Assembly: GCF_000060345.1 (NCBI RefSeq)
Contig: NC_008571.1
Location: 372,001 to 436,000, forward strand
Origin: Christiangramia forsetii KT0803
GTDB lineage: Bacteria > Bacteroidota > Bacteroidia > Flavobacteriales > Flavobacteriaceae
DNA length: 64,000 nt
Direction of reading: 5' to 3'
Numbering within the stretch: position 1 is the first letter of the stretch; every line of letters starts with the position of its first letter. The notes below the pieces were generated by a model. That model searched no databases. It saw only the letters and a program-made list of their open reading frames with translations, and was not told the origin of the DNA. The position numbers and the translations under genes are program-made. Below, one piece after another: positions 52,155 to 61,011 of the stretch.

Positions 52155-54428
52155 ATGAAGAGAACTTATTTATCGATATTCTGTATAGCTTTTATGGGAA
52201 TTTCATTCCTGTCGGCACAGGAAAAGATTCCGCAGGTAGAGAAGTTGCTTGCAAAGATGACGCTCGAGGAGAAGATAGGGCAATTAAACTTATTGACGCC
52301 CGGAGGTGGTATTGCTACAGGTTCTGTAGTAAGTGAAGATGTAGAAACTAAGATCAAAGCCGGGAATGTAGGAGGAGTATTTGGTGTTTCAAGTCCGGAT
52401 AAAGTGAGACAGGCACAGGATATTGCGGTCAAGTCTTCACGACTGGGAATTCCGCTTTTAATTGGTTCAGATATTATTCATGGTTATAAGACCACCTATC
52501 CAATTCCATTGGGACTTTCTTCCAGCTGGGATATGGAATTGATAAAGAATGGAGCACAAATAGCTGCAAAAGAAGCTACCGCTGATGGGATTAACTGGAA
52601 CTTTTCACCAATGGTTGATATTGCCAGAGATCCTCGATGGGGTCGTATTGCTGAAGGTGCCGGCGAAGATCCATACTTAGGATCTCAGGTAGCCATAGCG
52701 ATGGTGCAGGGTTACCAGGGAGAAGATCTAACTCAGCCCAATACTATGATGGCCACGGTGAAACATATGGCTTTATATGGTGCTGCTGAAGCTGGAAGAG
52801 ATTACAATTCGGTGGATATGAGCCGCCTAAAAATGTTCAATGAATATTTCCCTCCTTATAAAGCAGCCGTAGATGCGGGAGTTGGAAGTGTGATGACTTC
52901 TTTTAATGATATTGACGGGATTCCTGCTTCAGGAAATAAGTGGTTGCTAACAGATCTTTTAAGAGAAAGATGGGGCTTTGACGGATTTGTAGTTTCAGAT
53001 TATACTTCAGTAAACGAAATGATCGCTCATGGATTGGGTGATCTTCAGGCGGTATCAGCTTTGGCAATTAATGCCGGTCTGGATATGGATATGGTTGGGG
53101 AAGGTTTCCTTACCACCTTAAAAAAGTCTGTTGATGAAGGTAAAGTTTCCGAAGAGCAGATCACCATTGCAGCTAGAAGAATTCTTGAAGCAAAGCATAA
53201 ACTAGGGTTGCTTGACGATCCTTATCGTTATTCAGATGAAAGCAGACCAGAAAAAGATATTCTTACTGAAGAGAACAGAAGTTTTGCGAGAAAGGCTGCA
53301 ACGAGATCATTTGTTCTTTTAAAGAAACATGAAAATACATTGCCGCTTGCTAAAAATTCGAATATCGCCTTGATAGGACCTTTGGCCGACAATAAGAATA
53401 ATATGCTGGGAACCTGGGCTCCTACAGGAGATCCATCGCTTTCCATTCCTGTTTTAGAAGGTTTAAAGAATGTTGCGCCAAATGCCACTATTAATTATGC
53501 AAAAGGAGCAAATATCTCTGATGACAGCACATTTGCTAAAAAAGTGAATGTTTTTGGCCCACGTATACAGATCTCTGAAGAGTCTCCTGAAACCCTACTG
53601 AAGGAGGCTCTTGATCTGGCAAAAAAATCTGAAATGATCGTTGCGGTTGTTGGGGAAGCTACCGAAATGAGTGGAGAAGCAGCGAGTAGGACAGATATTA
53701 CCATTCCAGATTCTCAGAAGAAATTAATTAGAGAACTTGCCAATACCGGAAAACCAGTGGTGCTTGTTCTAATGAGCGGTAGACCCTTGGATATTTCCGA
53801 AGAAATGGATCTTCCTGTAAGTATTTTGCAGATCTGGCATCCTGGTGTAGAGGCTGGGAACGCCGTTGGGGACGTTTTATTCGGGAACTATAACCCTTCA
53901 GGAAAATTAACCAATAGCTGGCCTAGAAGTGTAGGACAGGTGCCTATTCATTACCGAATGAAAACTACGGGAAGACCGGAGCCTGAAAGTGGAGAGTTTC
54001 AGAAATTTAAGACCAATTATCTTGATTCTCCAAATTCCCCGTTACTGGCATTTGGATACGGACTTAGTTATACGAATTTCGAATATAGTGATGTGAAGGC
54101 GAGTTCAAACGAACTGGGAGCAAACGCCACTGTGAGTTTGAGCGCTACCGTTACTAATACTGGTGATTTTGATGGAGAGGAAACCGTACAGCTTTATATT
54201 CACGATAAAGTGAGAAGTATTACCCCTCCGGGCAAAGAACTGAAAGGTTTTAAAAAGATCATGCTGAAAAAAGGAGAGTCCAAAACTGTGACTTTTGAAA
54301 TAAGCGCGGAAGATCTTAAATTTTATAATTCAGATTTAAAATATGTTTCTGAACCTGGTGAATTTGACTTCTTTATTGCAGGATCTTCAGATGCTGATTT
54401 TAAAGGTTCTTTTACCTTGAAAAAATAA
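52155..54428 (+). CDS. GH3 beta-glucosidase
   Basis: Periplasmic GH3 enzyme of 757 residues with a signal peptide (ending LSAQ). The (beta/alpha)8 domain contains the nucleophile D282 in GFVVSDYTSVNEM. The alpha/beta sandwich carries the MSGEAASRTDI acid/base region, and a C-terminal Fn3-like domain follows (EETVQLYIHDKVRS). Domain order and length match BglX-type beta-glucosidases. In Bacteroides thetaiotaomicron a GH3 beside a GH144 gene degrades sophoro-oligosaccharides, so beta-1,2 specificity is likely here. This is the last plus-strand gene of the locus. Confidence 0.92.
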   Translation: MKRTYLSIFCIAFMGISFLSAQEKIPQVEKLLAKMTLEEKIGQLNLLTPGGGIATGSVVSEDVETKIKAGNVGGVFGVSSPDKVRQAQDIAVKSSRLGIPLLIGSDIIHGYKTTYPIPLGLSSSWDMELIKNGAQIAAKEATADGINWNFSPMVDIARDPRWGRIAEGAGEDPYLGSQVAIAMVQGYQGEDLTQPNTMMATVKHMALYGAAEAGRDYNSVDMSRLKMFNEYFPPYKAAVDAGVGSVMTSFNDIDGIPASGNKWLLTDLLRERWGFDGFVVSDYTSVNEMIAHGLGDLQAVSALAINAGLDMDMVGEGFLTTLKKSVDEGKVSEEQITIAARRILEAKHKLGLLDDPYRYSDESRPEKDILTEENRSFARKAATRSFVLLKKHENTLPLAKNSNIALIGPLADNKNNMLGTWAPTGDPSLSIPVLEGLKNVAPNATINYAKGANISDDSTFAKKVNVFGPRIQISEESPETLLKEALDLAKKSEMIVAVVGEATEMSGEAASRTDITIPDSQKKLIRELANTGKPVVLVLMSGRPLDISEEMDLPVSILQIWHPGVEAGNAVGDVLFGNYNPSGKLTNSWPRSVGQVPIHYRMKTTGRPEPESGEFQKFKTNYLDSPNSPLLAFGYGLSYTNFEYSDVKASSNELGANATVSLSATVTNTGDFDGEETVQLYIHDKVRSITPPGKELKGFKKIMLKKGESKTVTFEISAEDLKFYNSDLKYVSEPGEFDFFIAGSSDADFKGSFTLKK

Positions 54429-54455
54429 AACTTATAAAGATTGTAAATTGAGAAA

Positions 54456-54541
54456 AGACGTTATTCTGAACTTGTTTCAGAATCTAATAAGAATATAAGT
54501 CACTATAATAGAGACTCTGAAATAAGTTCAGAGTGACGAAA
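54456..54541. repeat. REP-like pair after the GH3 gene
   Basis: CGTTATTCTGAACTTGTTTC followed by AGAATCTA (54456-54485) and, in reverse orientation, GAGACTCTGAAATAAGTTCA followed by GAGTGACGAA (54511-54540). Orientation and spacing are the same as at 47984-48087. Confidence 0.8.
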
Positions 54542-54566
54542 TCCTGTATATAGGAATAATATATTT

Positions 54567-54603
54567 AGCCCCGGGTGTATATTTTTACTCCGGGGCTTTT
54601 TTT
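54567..54603. terminator. Terminator between the convergent GH3 and GH2 genes
   Basis: AGCCCCGG (54567-54574) pairs with CCGGGGCT (54590-54597), followed by a T run. It serves the plus-strand GH3 gene and overlaps the stop region of the minus-strand GH2 gene. Confidence 0.9.
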
Positions 54604-57175
54604 ATAGCTTCTCCAGTCGAATTCCGGAAAGGATTGTTTTGCCAGATTTACTCCTGAATTCAATCTTTATATTTTCCTCAGTGACTATTTCGTAATTAAG
54701 TTCCACCGCCTGTAGAACTCCATAATCTGCAGCGAGATTCAGGTCATTTTCTACCATCTGCTCATTTATCAAAATATCAAAAACCCTTGTCTCTTCTGAA
54801 AAGTTTTTCTGGTCAGATCCAAGGTTGTAAATATTATTAGTGGAGGCAGCTCTATTTGGTTCTGTCATAAGCAATGAAACTCTATACGTTCCTTCTGGCA
54901 CTTCAAAATTATAGGAGTTTAGACCTTGTCTCATAGTTTGATAAACAGGTTCTTTTGCAGTCAGCTTGATATTTGCAGCAGTTCCCTGGAATTTATTTTC
55001 GGATTGTTGAAACGTTTCTCCTCCCATATATCCAAAATTATTTTCTGAAAATGCCTGGTCAGCTATCCAGATCTCGCCGGTTTCTTCATCAATAAAATCG
55101 CTATGGCTTCCTACATTTATGGTAATGGGATTTTTGTTCAAATCCTTGATGAGGTTTACACGGAACCTTACTTCAATATGTCTCTGAAATGTTGCATCTC
55201 CTGAAACTGCTTTTATTAAATGCTTTCCTTCTGGCAGGTTTAGGCTGAAAGTGGCAATGTTATCTATAACTCCCGAGGTTTTCCCTGGCGTATCATTAAT
55301 CGTCAATTCAACTTGTTCAGCATTTGAAAAAACTTTGATAAGAACAGGCTGATCTTTTTTGATAAATCTGTGCTCAAAATTTTTTCCGGCGATATATACA
55401 AAGTCTTTATCTGTCAACCTGGCTTTGTAATAGTAATAGACATCTTTAGGTTCCCGGTTAAAATTCACCAGTCCTTTCTGATTTATATACGGCCGGCTAT
55501 CCTGCCTTCCCGAAGAACCAAAATCGGCAAAATTCCATGCGGCCATTCCTAACATATAATCTCTTTCAATAACCTGATTTAAATAACTCACATGGCTCTT
55601 TAACTGATAAGCTTCACTATAATCCCAGGGTTTTGGATCGTTGGTTTGGATTCTGGAATCACTTCCAGGGCCATATTCTGAAATGAGAATCGGTCTTTCA
55701 GGATACTTCTTATGTTGTTCATCAAGGAATTTCCCAAGGTTTTCAAGGCCCATGGTATACCATCCAAAATAAAGATTCCAGCCAATAACATCGGGAATAT
55801 CTGCAATGCCGGAAGTGTTATAAAGATCATTTTCATGTAATGCCATTACACTTAATCTGGAAGTATCCAGCTTTTTTGTTTCGGCCTCCAGTTTTTTTGC
55901 CAGTGCAACACTGGTTTTAATTTTTGCATTTTTATCTACTTCACTCATATCGCCAGTAAAAACAAGTCTGATAAAAATTTCATTCATATATCCCCAGAAA
56001 ACGATGGAAGGGTGGTTGTAGAGTTGTAGGATTTGCTCTCGCTGCATATCGATTGCGTTTTGATGATATGCTTCAGAATCTGTAACATCATTTATTACGG
56101 GAACTTCTGTCCAGACGAGCAATCCAAGTTCATCACAAATACGGTAAACTTCAGGATCCTGGGGATAGTGGGCGGTTCTTATAAAATTAGCACCCATGTC
56201 CTTTATCATCTGATAATCTTTTCGATGGATAGCATTAGGAACAGCATTTCCCATATTTTCAAAATCCTGGTGCCGATTGGCTCCAATAAGTTTTATGGGT
56301 TTTCCATTTAGTAAAAAACCTTTTTCAGGATCGGCTTTAAACCAGCGGCAACCAAATTTTGAAGAATAAGAATCCAGTGTTTCACCCGATGCGGAATCTA
56401 TGAGATTAGCCTCTAAAGTGTAAAGTTCTGGATGATCTGGAGACCATAATTCTGGATTTTCTATGCTGAAATCTATGGAAAATTCTTCGGTGGTTAGCGT
56501 TTTATCATAAGCTGAAACCTTATTACCGGAAGGATCGGTAATTTGAATTTTCAGGTCTAAATTTTGATTAAAATTCGCAACCTGTCCATTAAATACCACT
56601 TTTGCGTTTTCTTTATTGACTTCAGGAGTCTTAATAAGTAGATTTCCGGCCGCCTCACCTTCTAATTGAAAATGGCTTTTCCCGGTAATAATTAATTCCA
56701 AATCGCGATATATTCCGCCGTAAAAATTGAAATCGGCTTCCAAAGGAGGGATATCAGGATTATGACTATTATCAACTTCGATACGGATAGAATTCGCACT
56801 GCCAGCATTTAGAAATTTGGTGATTTCAAAAACAAAAGCGGTATAACCACCAATATGTGTTCCGGCTAGTTTATCATTTATAAAAAGACTGGTTTTTTGA
56901 TTGGCTCCTTCAAATCTTATAAAAACAGCTTTTTTATTCCAGTGGTCGGGGACAACTAATTGCTTTTCATAAATTCCTGTTCCGCGGAAATACTCTTTAT
57001 TATCTATAAAAGCATCTTTTGCATTCCAGGTATGCGGAATGTTTATTTTTTTAATTTCTTCAGAATTCTCTAAATGGAACTCCCATCCCGAATTGATGGT
57101 TTTTACCAACCTTTGCGCCTCAGTTTTTGTAGCAATAAAGAATAGGAGGAATGCTAGATATTTCAACAATTTCAT
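54602..57175 (-). CDS. GH2 family glycoside hydrolase (beta-galactosidase-like)
   Basis: 857 residues with a signal peptide (ending TEAQ). Jelly-roll sugar-binding domain (about 20-175), Ig-like domain (about 185-280) and TIM barrel with RTAHYPQDPEVY. The acid/base is E399 in FWGYMNEIF and the nucleophile is E500 in LISEYGPGSD. The C-terminal 200 residues (DEETGEIWIADQAFSENNFG onward, ending TILSGIRLEKL) look like a malectin-type carbohydrate-binding domain. GH2 members act on beta-galactosides, beta-glucuronides or beta-mannosides; I cannot tell which. It overlaps the PHP-protein gene by four bases. Confidence 0.88.
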   Translation of the reverse strand: MKLLKYLAFLLFFIATKTEAQRLVKTINSGWEFHLENSEEIKKINIPHTWNAKDAFIDNKEYFRGTGIYEKQLVVPDHWNKKAVFIRFEGANQKTSLFINDKLAGTHIGGYTAFVFEITKFLNAGSANSIRIEVDNSHNPDIPPLEADFNFYGGIYRDLELIITGKSHFQLEGEAAGNLLIKTPEVNKENAKVVFNGQVANFNQNLDLKIQITDPSGNKVSAYDKTLTTEEFSIDFSIENPELWSPDHPELYTLEANLIDSASGETLDSYSSKFGCRWFKADPEKGFLLNGKPIKLIGANRHQDFENMGNAVPNAIHRKDYQMIKDMGANFIRTAHYPQDPEVYRICDELGLLVWTEVPVINDVTDSEAYHQNAIDMQREQILQLYNHPSIVFWGYMNEIFIRLVFTGDMSEVDKNAKIKTSVALAKKLEAETKKLDTSRLSVMALHENDLYNTSGIADIPDVIGWNLYFGWYTMGLENLGKFLDEQHKKYPERPILISEYGPGSDSRIQTNDPKPWDYSEAYQLKSHVSYLNQVIERDYMLGMAAWNFADFGSSGRQDSRPYINQKGLVNFNREPKDVYYYYKARLTDKDFVYIAGKNFEHRFIKKDQPVLIKVFSNAEQVELTINDTPGKTSGVIDNIATFSLNLPEGKHLIKAVSGDATFQRHIEVRFRVNLIKDLNKNPITINVGSHSDFIDEETGEIWIADQAFSENNFGYMGGETFQQSENKFQGTAANIKLTAKEPVYQTMRQGLNSYNFEVPEGTYRVSLLMTEPNRAASTNNIYNLGSDQKNFSEETRVFDILINEQMVENDLNLAADYGVLQAVELNYEIVTEENIKIEFRSKSGKTILSGIRLEKL

Positions 57176-58365
57176 GGTTGTTTTTTTGATACAGGTTGTG
57201 TCCAGGCTACTTCAGTATCTCCCTTTTGATATGGGTTCTCTTTTTCCTTATCTGAGACAATCTTTGCTCTTACAAATATCACGTCTTCCGGTAATTCATA
57301 AGAGGCTTTTGCTCCATTTATAGATTGAAATATTTCGCTTTTAGTTGAACCTTTTTTTACTCCGATGAACTGAATATCATAATTCACATTATTTTCTGCC
57401 TGAACTTCAATACTAAGCTTGTTATTCTCGAATTTTAATTCTAAAAGTTCAACGCCTGTACTGGCATAGAAATCTCCTCTTTCCATAGCCTCGATAATAT
57501 TTGTTGGATGGAGGGTTTCGGACTTTACCACCACCCAGCCCCTTCCGGCATTACTCCATTTTGATCCGAATTTGTGGTAATGATGGCTGTCATCTGTAGC
57601 AATTCCAAGTAATAAAGGTTTTTTCATAGAATGATAGGCAATATTTACCTGATCCCACATTTCCTCTGTACTGTCATGAATACTATCTCCGTAATTATTT
57701 ACATATGGATGACCATTAAAAACTTCAAAAAAACGCTCGCCATTAATTTGTTTGATGTCTTCGGCAGTAATAGCATAGGTGAAATTGGGATGGTTAAGAT
57801 GCTGCAACACCGGCCGGCCTATTTTCTTTTCATGCTCTTTTATAGCATCAAGATTATTCTGAATAAGTTCGACAATGGTAGCGCCTTTTTGTGGTTCTAT
57901 AACATTCTCAATATTAATCGCTCCCATATGTACCGCTTTATCATCCAGATAAGAAGTAACTTCTTCTGCCTTGAAAATCATAAATTTTTCAGGCTCTTCG
58001 AAAAGTGGTTTGAACTCTTTCAGGGTTTTTAACTGAACCTGAATACCCTTGGTTGTTTCTCGATAATTTATCCAGTCTTTTCCATATTTTTTCAGGTATT
58101 TTTTAAAGGCTTTCTGATAGATCTTCTCCTGCGGAATTATCTTAGCTTTTACTCCTTCAGCAATAATATTATGGTCTGATAATGCTACAAATTGGTAGTC
58201 ATGATCTTTGTACCATTCCATGATCATTTCTGGAAACTCGTCCCCGTCACTCCAGTAAGAATGTGTGTGTAGGTTTCCCTTATACCACTTACTTTCCTGG
58301 GCAGTGGTTGTTGAAAAGCTGAAAATTGCCAGAACCAGGCTTAATATTTTGAAATATTTATTCAT
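57172..58365 (-). CDS. PHP-domain metal-dependent hydrolase (CehA/McbA-like)
   Basis: 397 residues, with a signal peptide (ending TTAQ). WYKGNLHTHSYWSDGD contains the HxH motif of PHP phosphoesterases, followed by LSDHNII, LNHPNF and GIATDDSHHY with further metal-binding histidines and aspartates. Secreted PHP proteins of the CehA/McbA type occur in many polysaccharide loci of marine Bacteroidota; hydrolysis of phosphoesters or other esters on glycans is the usual guess. It overlaps its neighbours on both sides by four bases, so GH2, PHP and esterase genes form one operon. Confidence 0.82.
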   Translation of the reverse strand: MNKYFKILSLVLAIFSFSTTTAQESKWYKGNLHTHSYWSDGDEFPEMIMEWYKDHDYQFVALSDHNIIAEGVKAKIIPQEKIYQKAFKKYLKKYGKDWINYRETTKGIQVQLKTLKEFKPLFEEPEKFMIFKAEEVTSYLDDKAVHMGAINIENVIEPQKGATIVELIQNNLDAIKEHEKKIGRPVLQHLNHPNFTYAITAEDIKQINGERFFEVFNGHPYVNNYGDSIHDSTEEMWDQVNIAYHSMKKPLLLGIATDDSHHYHKFGSKWSNAGRGWVVVKSETLHPTNIIEAMERGDFYASTGVELLELKFENNKLSIEVQAENNVNYDIQFIGVKKGSTKSEIFQSINGAKASYELPEDVIFVRAKIVSDKEKENPYQKGDTEVAWTQPVSKKQP

Positions 58366-59267
58366 TTATATATGCTTGATTGAATTTTATTCTTTTCAAA
58401 AACTACCTGTTTCAGGAATTTAAATACATCTGGTAAGTACTCAAAAGGCATTCCTGAGATCTCATGACGTGCATCCTGAAAACTGTAGAATAGGTAGGAA
58501 GAATTAAGTTCTTCAAGTTTCTCAACGATAGTTTTAGAGCCGTCCAGAATGAGATATCCCGGTGCAGCGTTTTCGCAGTAATGGTGTGGCGCCGTTGCAT
58601 AGGGCACCAGGTTATCATCGGTGCCATGAAAAAAGATTCCGGGAATTGCCTGTTTTTTATTCAAATATCTCACATCTGCGATAGCCCCGGCCAATGAAAT
58701 CACAGCAGAAATCTTAACATCTGAATATTTTTCAGAATTATCGAACATGAGGTCTGGATTATAGACTGCATTTAAAACGCCTTCAGCACCAGCGCTACTT
58801 CCACCCACGATTATTTTATCCGAATCAATATTGAACTTTTCAGCATTGTCTTTCATGAATTTCACAGCATCCATAAAATCATCCGCAGCAAATTGAAAAG
58901 TTTTTATTTTTCCCGAAGCTTCAAAATCACATCCAAAGCCATTTTTCTCTCCTTTTCTAACAAGCCGATAGGATATAAGTCCAACGGCATAACCTCTGGA
59001 GGCCGCCAGTTTCGCAAATTTCACTTCCTGAGGATTTTTTGGGTTACCTCCTGCAAATCCGCCACCATGCATAAAGATGATCAGAGGTCTTTCTTTTTCT
59101 GAATTTAAAGGTTGATATAAGTCAATGATCAGTTTTTCACTGTCTTTTTCGGCATAAATTTCCGTCTGAACTTTTTGAACCTTATAAAGACTGTCTATGT
59201 ATTTTTCCTGAGCTTCAGCACTTTGAAAGATAAGTATGAAAAAAAAGAAATATAAAATTCGTTTCAT
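58362..59267 (-). CDS. Secreted alpha/beta-hydrolase (hormone-sensitive-lipase-like esterase)
   Basis: 301 residues with a signal peptide (ending AEAQ). The HGGGFAGGNP oxyanion motif and GGSSAGAEG nucleophile motif (serine at about residue 159) identify the HSL/BD-FAE-type esterase group, and FHGTDDNLVPYA holds a likely acidic residue. First gene of the minus-strand trio with the PHP and GH2 genes. It probably removes acyl groups from the glycan or from oligosaccharides. There is a short promoter region shared divergently with the YqeY gene. Confidence 0.82.
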   Translation of the reverse strand: MKRILYFFFFILIFQSAEAQEKYIDSLYKVQKVQTEIYAEKDSEKLIIDLYQPLNSEKERPLIIFMHGGGFAGGNPKNPQEVKFAKLAASRGYAVGLISYRLVRKGEKNGFGCDFEASGKIKTFQFAADDFMDAVKFMKDNAEKFNIDSDKIIVGGSSAGAEGVLNAVYNPDLMFDNSEKYSDVKISAVISLAGAIADVRYLNKKQAIPGIFFHGTDDNLVPYATAPHHYCENAAPGYLILDGSKTIVEKLEELNSSYLFYSFQDARHEISGMPFEYLPDVFKFLKQVVFEKNKIQSSIYK

Positions 59268-59371
59268 TGTAATTTTTCATTTAAGACCTTGAATATACTC
59301 AATTTTGAAAGGATAAATAAGTGGTGAAATCAAGTAGAAAATTTTATCTTCGCACCAACAATTTTTGCGTT

Positions 59372-59821
59372 ATGAGTTTACAGGAAAAAGTGATGGCCGA
59401 AATGAAGGTCGCGATGAAAGCTAAAGACAGTACTAAGCTTGAGGCATTAAGAGCTGTTAAAGGAGCTATTTTACTGGCTAATACCGAATCATCTTCAAAA
59501 GATGGATTATCTGAAGAAGAAGAAAATAAACTTTTACAGAAATTGGTAAAGCAGCGTAAGGATAGCGCTCAAATCTATAAGGAGCAGGGGAGAGAAGATC
59601 TTGCTGAACCGGAGTTGGAGCAGGCTGCAGTGATTGAGCAGTTTCTACCTGAGCAAATGAGTGAAGCTGAAATTGAAGCTGAAGTTGAAAAGATCATAGC
59701 TGAAACCGGAGCTTCCGGAATGCAGGATATGGGTAAAGTAATGGGAATGGCCTCTGGAAAGTTAGCTGGTAAAGCTGATGGGAAAACAATATCCATGATC
59801 GTAAAAAAGAAATTGAGTTAA
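59372..59821 (+). CDS. GatB/YqeY domain protein
   Basis: A YqeY-type protein of 149 residues: MSLQEKVMAEMKVAMKAKDS, EALRAVKGAILLA, and the C-terminal part DMGKVMGMASGKLAGKADGK. It resembles the tRNA-binding tail of GatB. Its role is not established. The frame is open from 59321, but the ATG at 59372 begins the conserved N terminus. Downstream lies the tRNA-Arg gene. Confidence 0.9.
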   Translation: MSLQEKVMAEMKVAMKAKDSTKLEALRAVKGAILLANTESSSKDGLSEEEENKLLQKLVKQRKDSAQIYKEQGREDLAEPELEQAAVIEQFLPEQMSEAEIEAEVEKIIAETGASGMQDMGKVMGMASGKLAGKADGKTISMIVKKKLS

Positions 59822-59900
59822 GTTAAAAGTAAGGAGTAAATAGTGAGAAGTGTCAGAAAAGGTTTTTTAGGAACGATTTAATTTTCTGATAACTGATAAC

Positions 59901-59974
59901 GGCCCCGTGGCGCAACTGAATAGCGCATCAGATTTCGGCTCTGAGGGTTGCAGGTTTGAATCCTGCCGGGGTCA
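59901..59974 (+). tRNA. tRNA-Arg, anticodon UCG
   Basis: Full cloverleaf. The acceptor stem is GGCCCCG (59901-59907) with CGGGGTC (59967-59973); a GCGC/GCGC D stem and a TCAGA/TCTGA anticodon stem surround loop TTTCGGC (anticodon TCG). The T stem is GCAGG/CCTGC with loop TTTGAAT. CCA is not encoded. Position 19 is A instead of G and position 56 is T instead of C, so the tertiary pair is probably A19-U56. A long palindrome begins seven bases after the gene. Confidence 0.95.
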
Positions 59975-59980
59975 CGAATA

Positions 59981-60260
59981 AATAGTTCAATAAGAAAAAA
60001 CGCCAAGCTCGCTTGAGCGTTTTTTCTTATTGAACTATTTTCAAAGCGGAGCTTTGCAGGATGCGCTATGCGAATCCTTATGATGAAGTTAGAAAACGCC
60101 AAGCTCGCTTGAGCGTTTTTTCTTATTGAACTATTTTCAAAGCGGAGCTTTGCAGGATGCGCTATGCGAATCCTTATGATGAAGTTAGAAAACACCAGGC
60201 TCACCTGAGCGTTTTTTCTTATTGAACTATTTTCAAAGCGGAGCTTTGCAGGATGCGCGC
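59981..60260. repeat. 96-bp tandem repeat with a long palindrome after tRNA-Arg
   Basis: The unit starting CGCCAAGCTCGCTTGAGCG recurs at 60001, 60097 and 60193 (period 96); the third copy has changes (CACCAGGCTCACC) and decays near 60257. In the first unit AATAGTTCAATAAGAAAAAA plus CGC (59981-60003) is the exact reverse complement of 60017-60039, giving a near-perfect palindrome of 59 bases. Each unit also contains AAAGCGGAGCTTT and AGGATGCGCTATGCGAATCCT hairpin pieces. The antisense open frame across it is repeat translation. Confidence 0.9.
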
Positions 60261-60280
60261 GGCGAAATGATAAAGCTGAA

Positions 60281-60313
60281 AAAATCGTAAAGCTAAATGC
60301 TTTACGATTTTTT
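60281..60313 (+). terminator. Strong terminator after the tandem repeat
   Basis: AAAATCGTAAAGC (60281-60293), loop TAAAT, GCTTTACGATTTT (60299-60311) and further T. A perfect 13-base-pair stem. It could end the tRNA-Arg transcript after the repeats. Confidence 0.88.
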
Positions 60314-60325
60314 ATTTTATAAAAA

Positions 60326-60386
60326 ATGCCAGATCAGATAAATCAAACCGACCCTACTCAGTTATCTTATCTTTTTGATCTGGCAT
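60326..60386. repeat. Inverted repeat in the gap before the adhesin gene
   Basis: ATGCCAGATCA (60326-60336) is the reverse complement of TGATCTGGCAT (60376-60386), with a 39-base loop in which GATAA and TTATC can also pair. No T run follows. The function is unknown. Confidence 0.6.
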
Positions 60387-60607
60387 GAAATCTAAACTAT
60401 TTCTCTTAGTTCAATTCTATTATAATCCAAAGCTATAAATTTTGACGTAGAGTTTTTATGGATTTCCGTAACCTGACGGTTATATGGTTAAAATTTATGG
60501 ACGGCGAAAATATGGAATTGCCAGTATTTTCAAATACTTCAATTAGAAATTATTTATAAACGAATATATTTTAAGCAGGTTTACGAAAAAATGGTCTGCA
60601 TTAAAAA

Positions 60608-60622
60608 TAGGGGAAAACCCTA
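60608..60622. promoter_or_regulatory. Short palindrome, possible operator
   Basis: TAGGG-GAAAA-CCCTA, a 5-base inverted repeat in an A/T-rich stretch. It lies about 370 bases before the adhesin promoter box and 56 bases before the small peptide frame. It may be a protein-binding site; nothing else supports this. The rest of 60387-60977 shows no clear gene besides the small frame at 60678. Confidence 0.3.
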
Positions 60623-60677
60623 GTATTTAATCTTTTTAAACCTGATTAAATTGATAGCACCAATTAAAACCAAGAAA

Positions 60678-60770
60678 ATGATTCAGGATTATAGCAACCT
60701 TTACCGTAACATAGTTTTGGGCCTAAGCGTTTTGCTTGCCGTATATATTGTCTTTAAATATCTTACCTAA
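60678..60770 (+). CDS. Possible 30-residue single-span membrane peptide
   Basis: ATG to TAA with 30 codons. The peptide begins MIQDYSNLYRN, then has a hydrophobic stretch (IVLGLSVLLAVYIVF) and ends KYLT. The charge pattern and length are those of a small single-span membrane protein. AAG at 60672-60674 and a poly-A context precede the start, but there is no clear ribosome binding site, which is normal in this phylum. It stands alone in an 840-base gap. It could also be chance, though a clean hydrophobic helix in AT-rich DNA is suggestive. Confidence 0.35.
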   Translation: MIQDYSNLYRNIVLGLSVLLAVYIVFKYLT

Positions 60771-60980
60771 TTAATTAAGAAGACAGATATAACCTTTTTG
60801 GATTGTAAAAAAAATCTGGCATAATCAGGATAATTTTAAATACATTATTACTTCATAGATACTTATTAAGTATGAGGTGAAATATCACAATTTCAAACCG
60901 GGGCTAAAACAAAGTTCAATATTCATTTATTTTTAAGGTTAGTATTAAATCTTTGATAGGTATTTAATTTAGGGCTCATT

Positions 60981-61011
60981 TTGATACTAAATTAGTATAA
61001 AATTATCTTTG
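60981..61011 (+). promoter_or_regulatory. Promoter of the adhesin gene
   Basis: TTG (60981-60983), 20 bases, TATCTTTG (61004-61011). It matches TAnnTTTG. The expected transcript would have a leader of about 210 bases, unusually long here, before the start at 61228. Confidence 0.65.

Noticed and set aside
59878-60204. 108-codon antisense open frame over tRNA-Arg and the 96-bp repeats
   Set aside because: It covers a tRNA gene and repeat units; its protein is a direct repeat of palindrome translation (HPAKLRFENSSIRKNAQASL).
59997-60260. CRISPR array
   Set aside because: Only three 96-base units without separate spacers, and no cas genes in the window.
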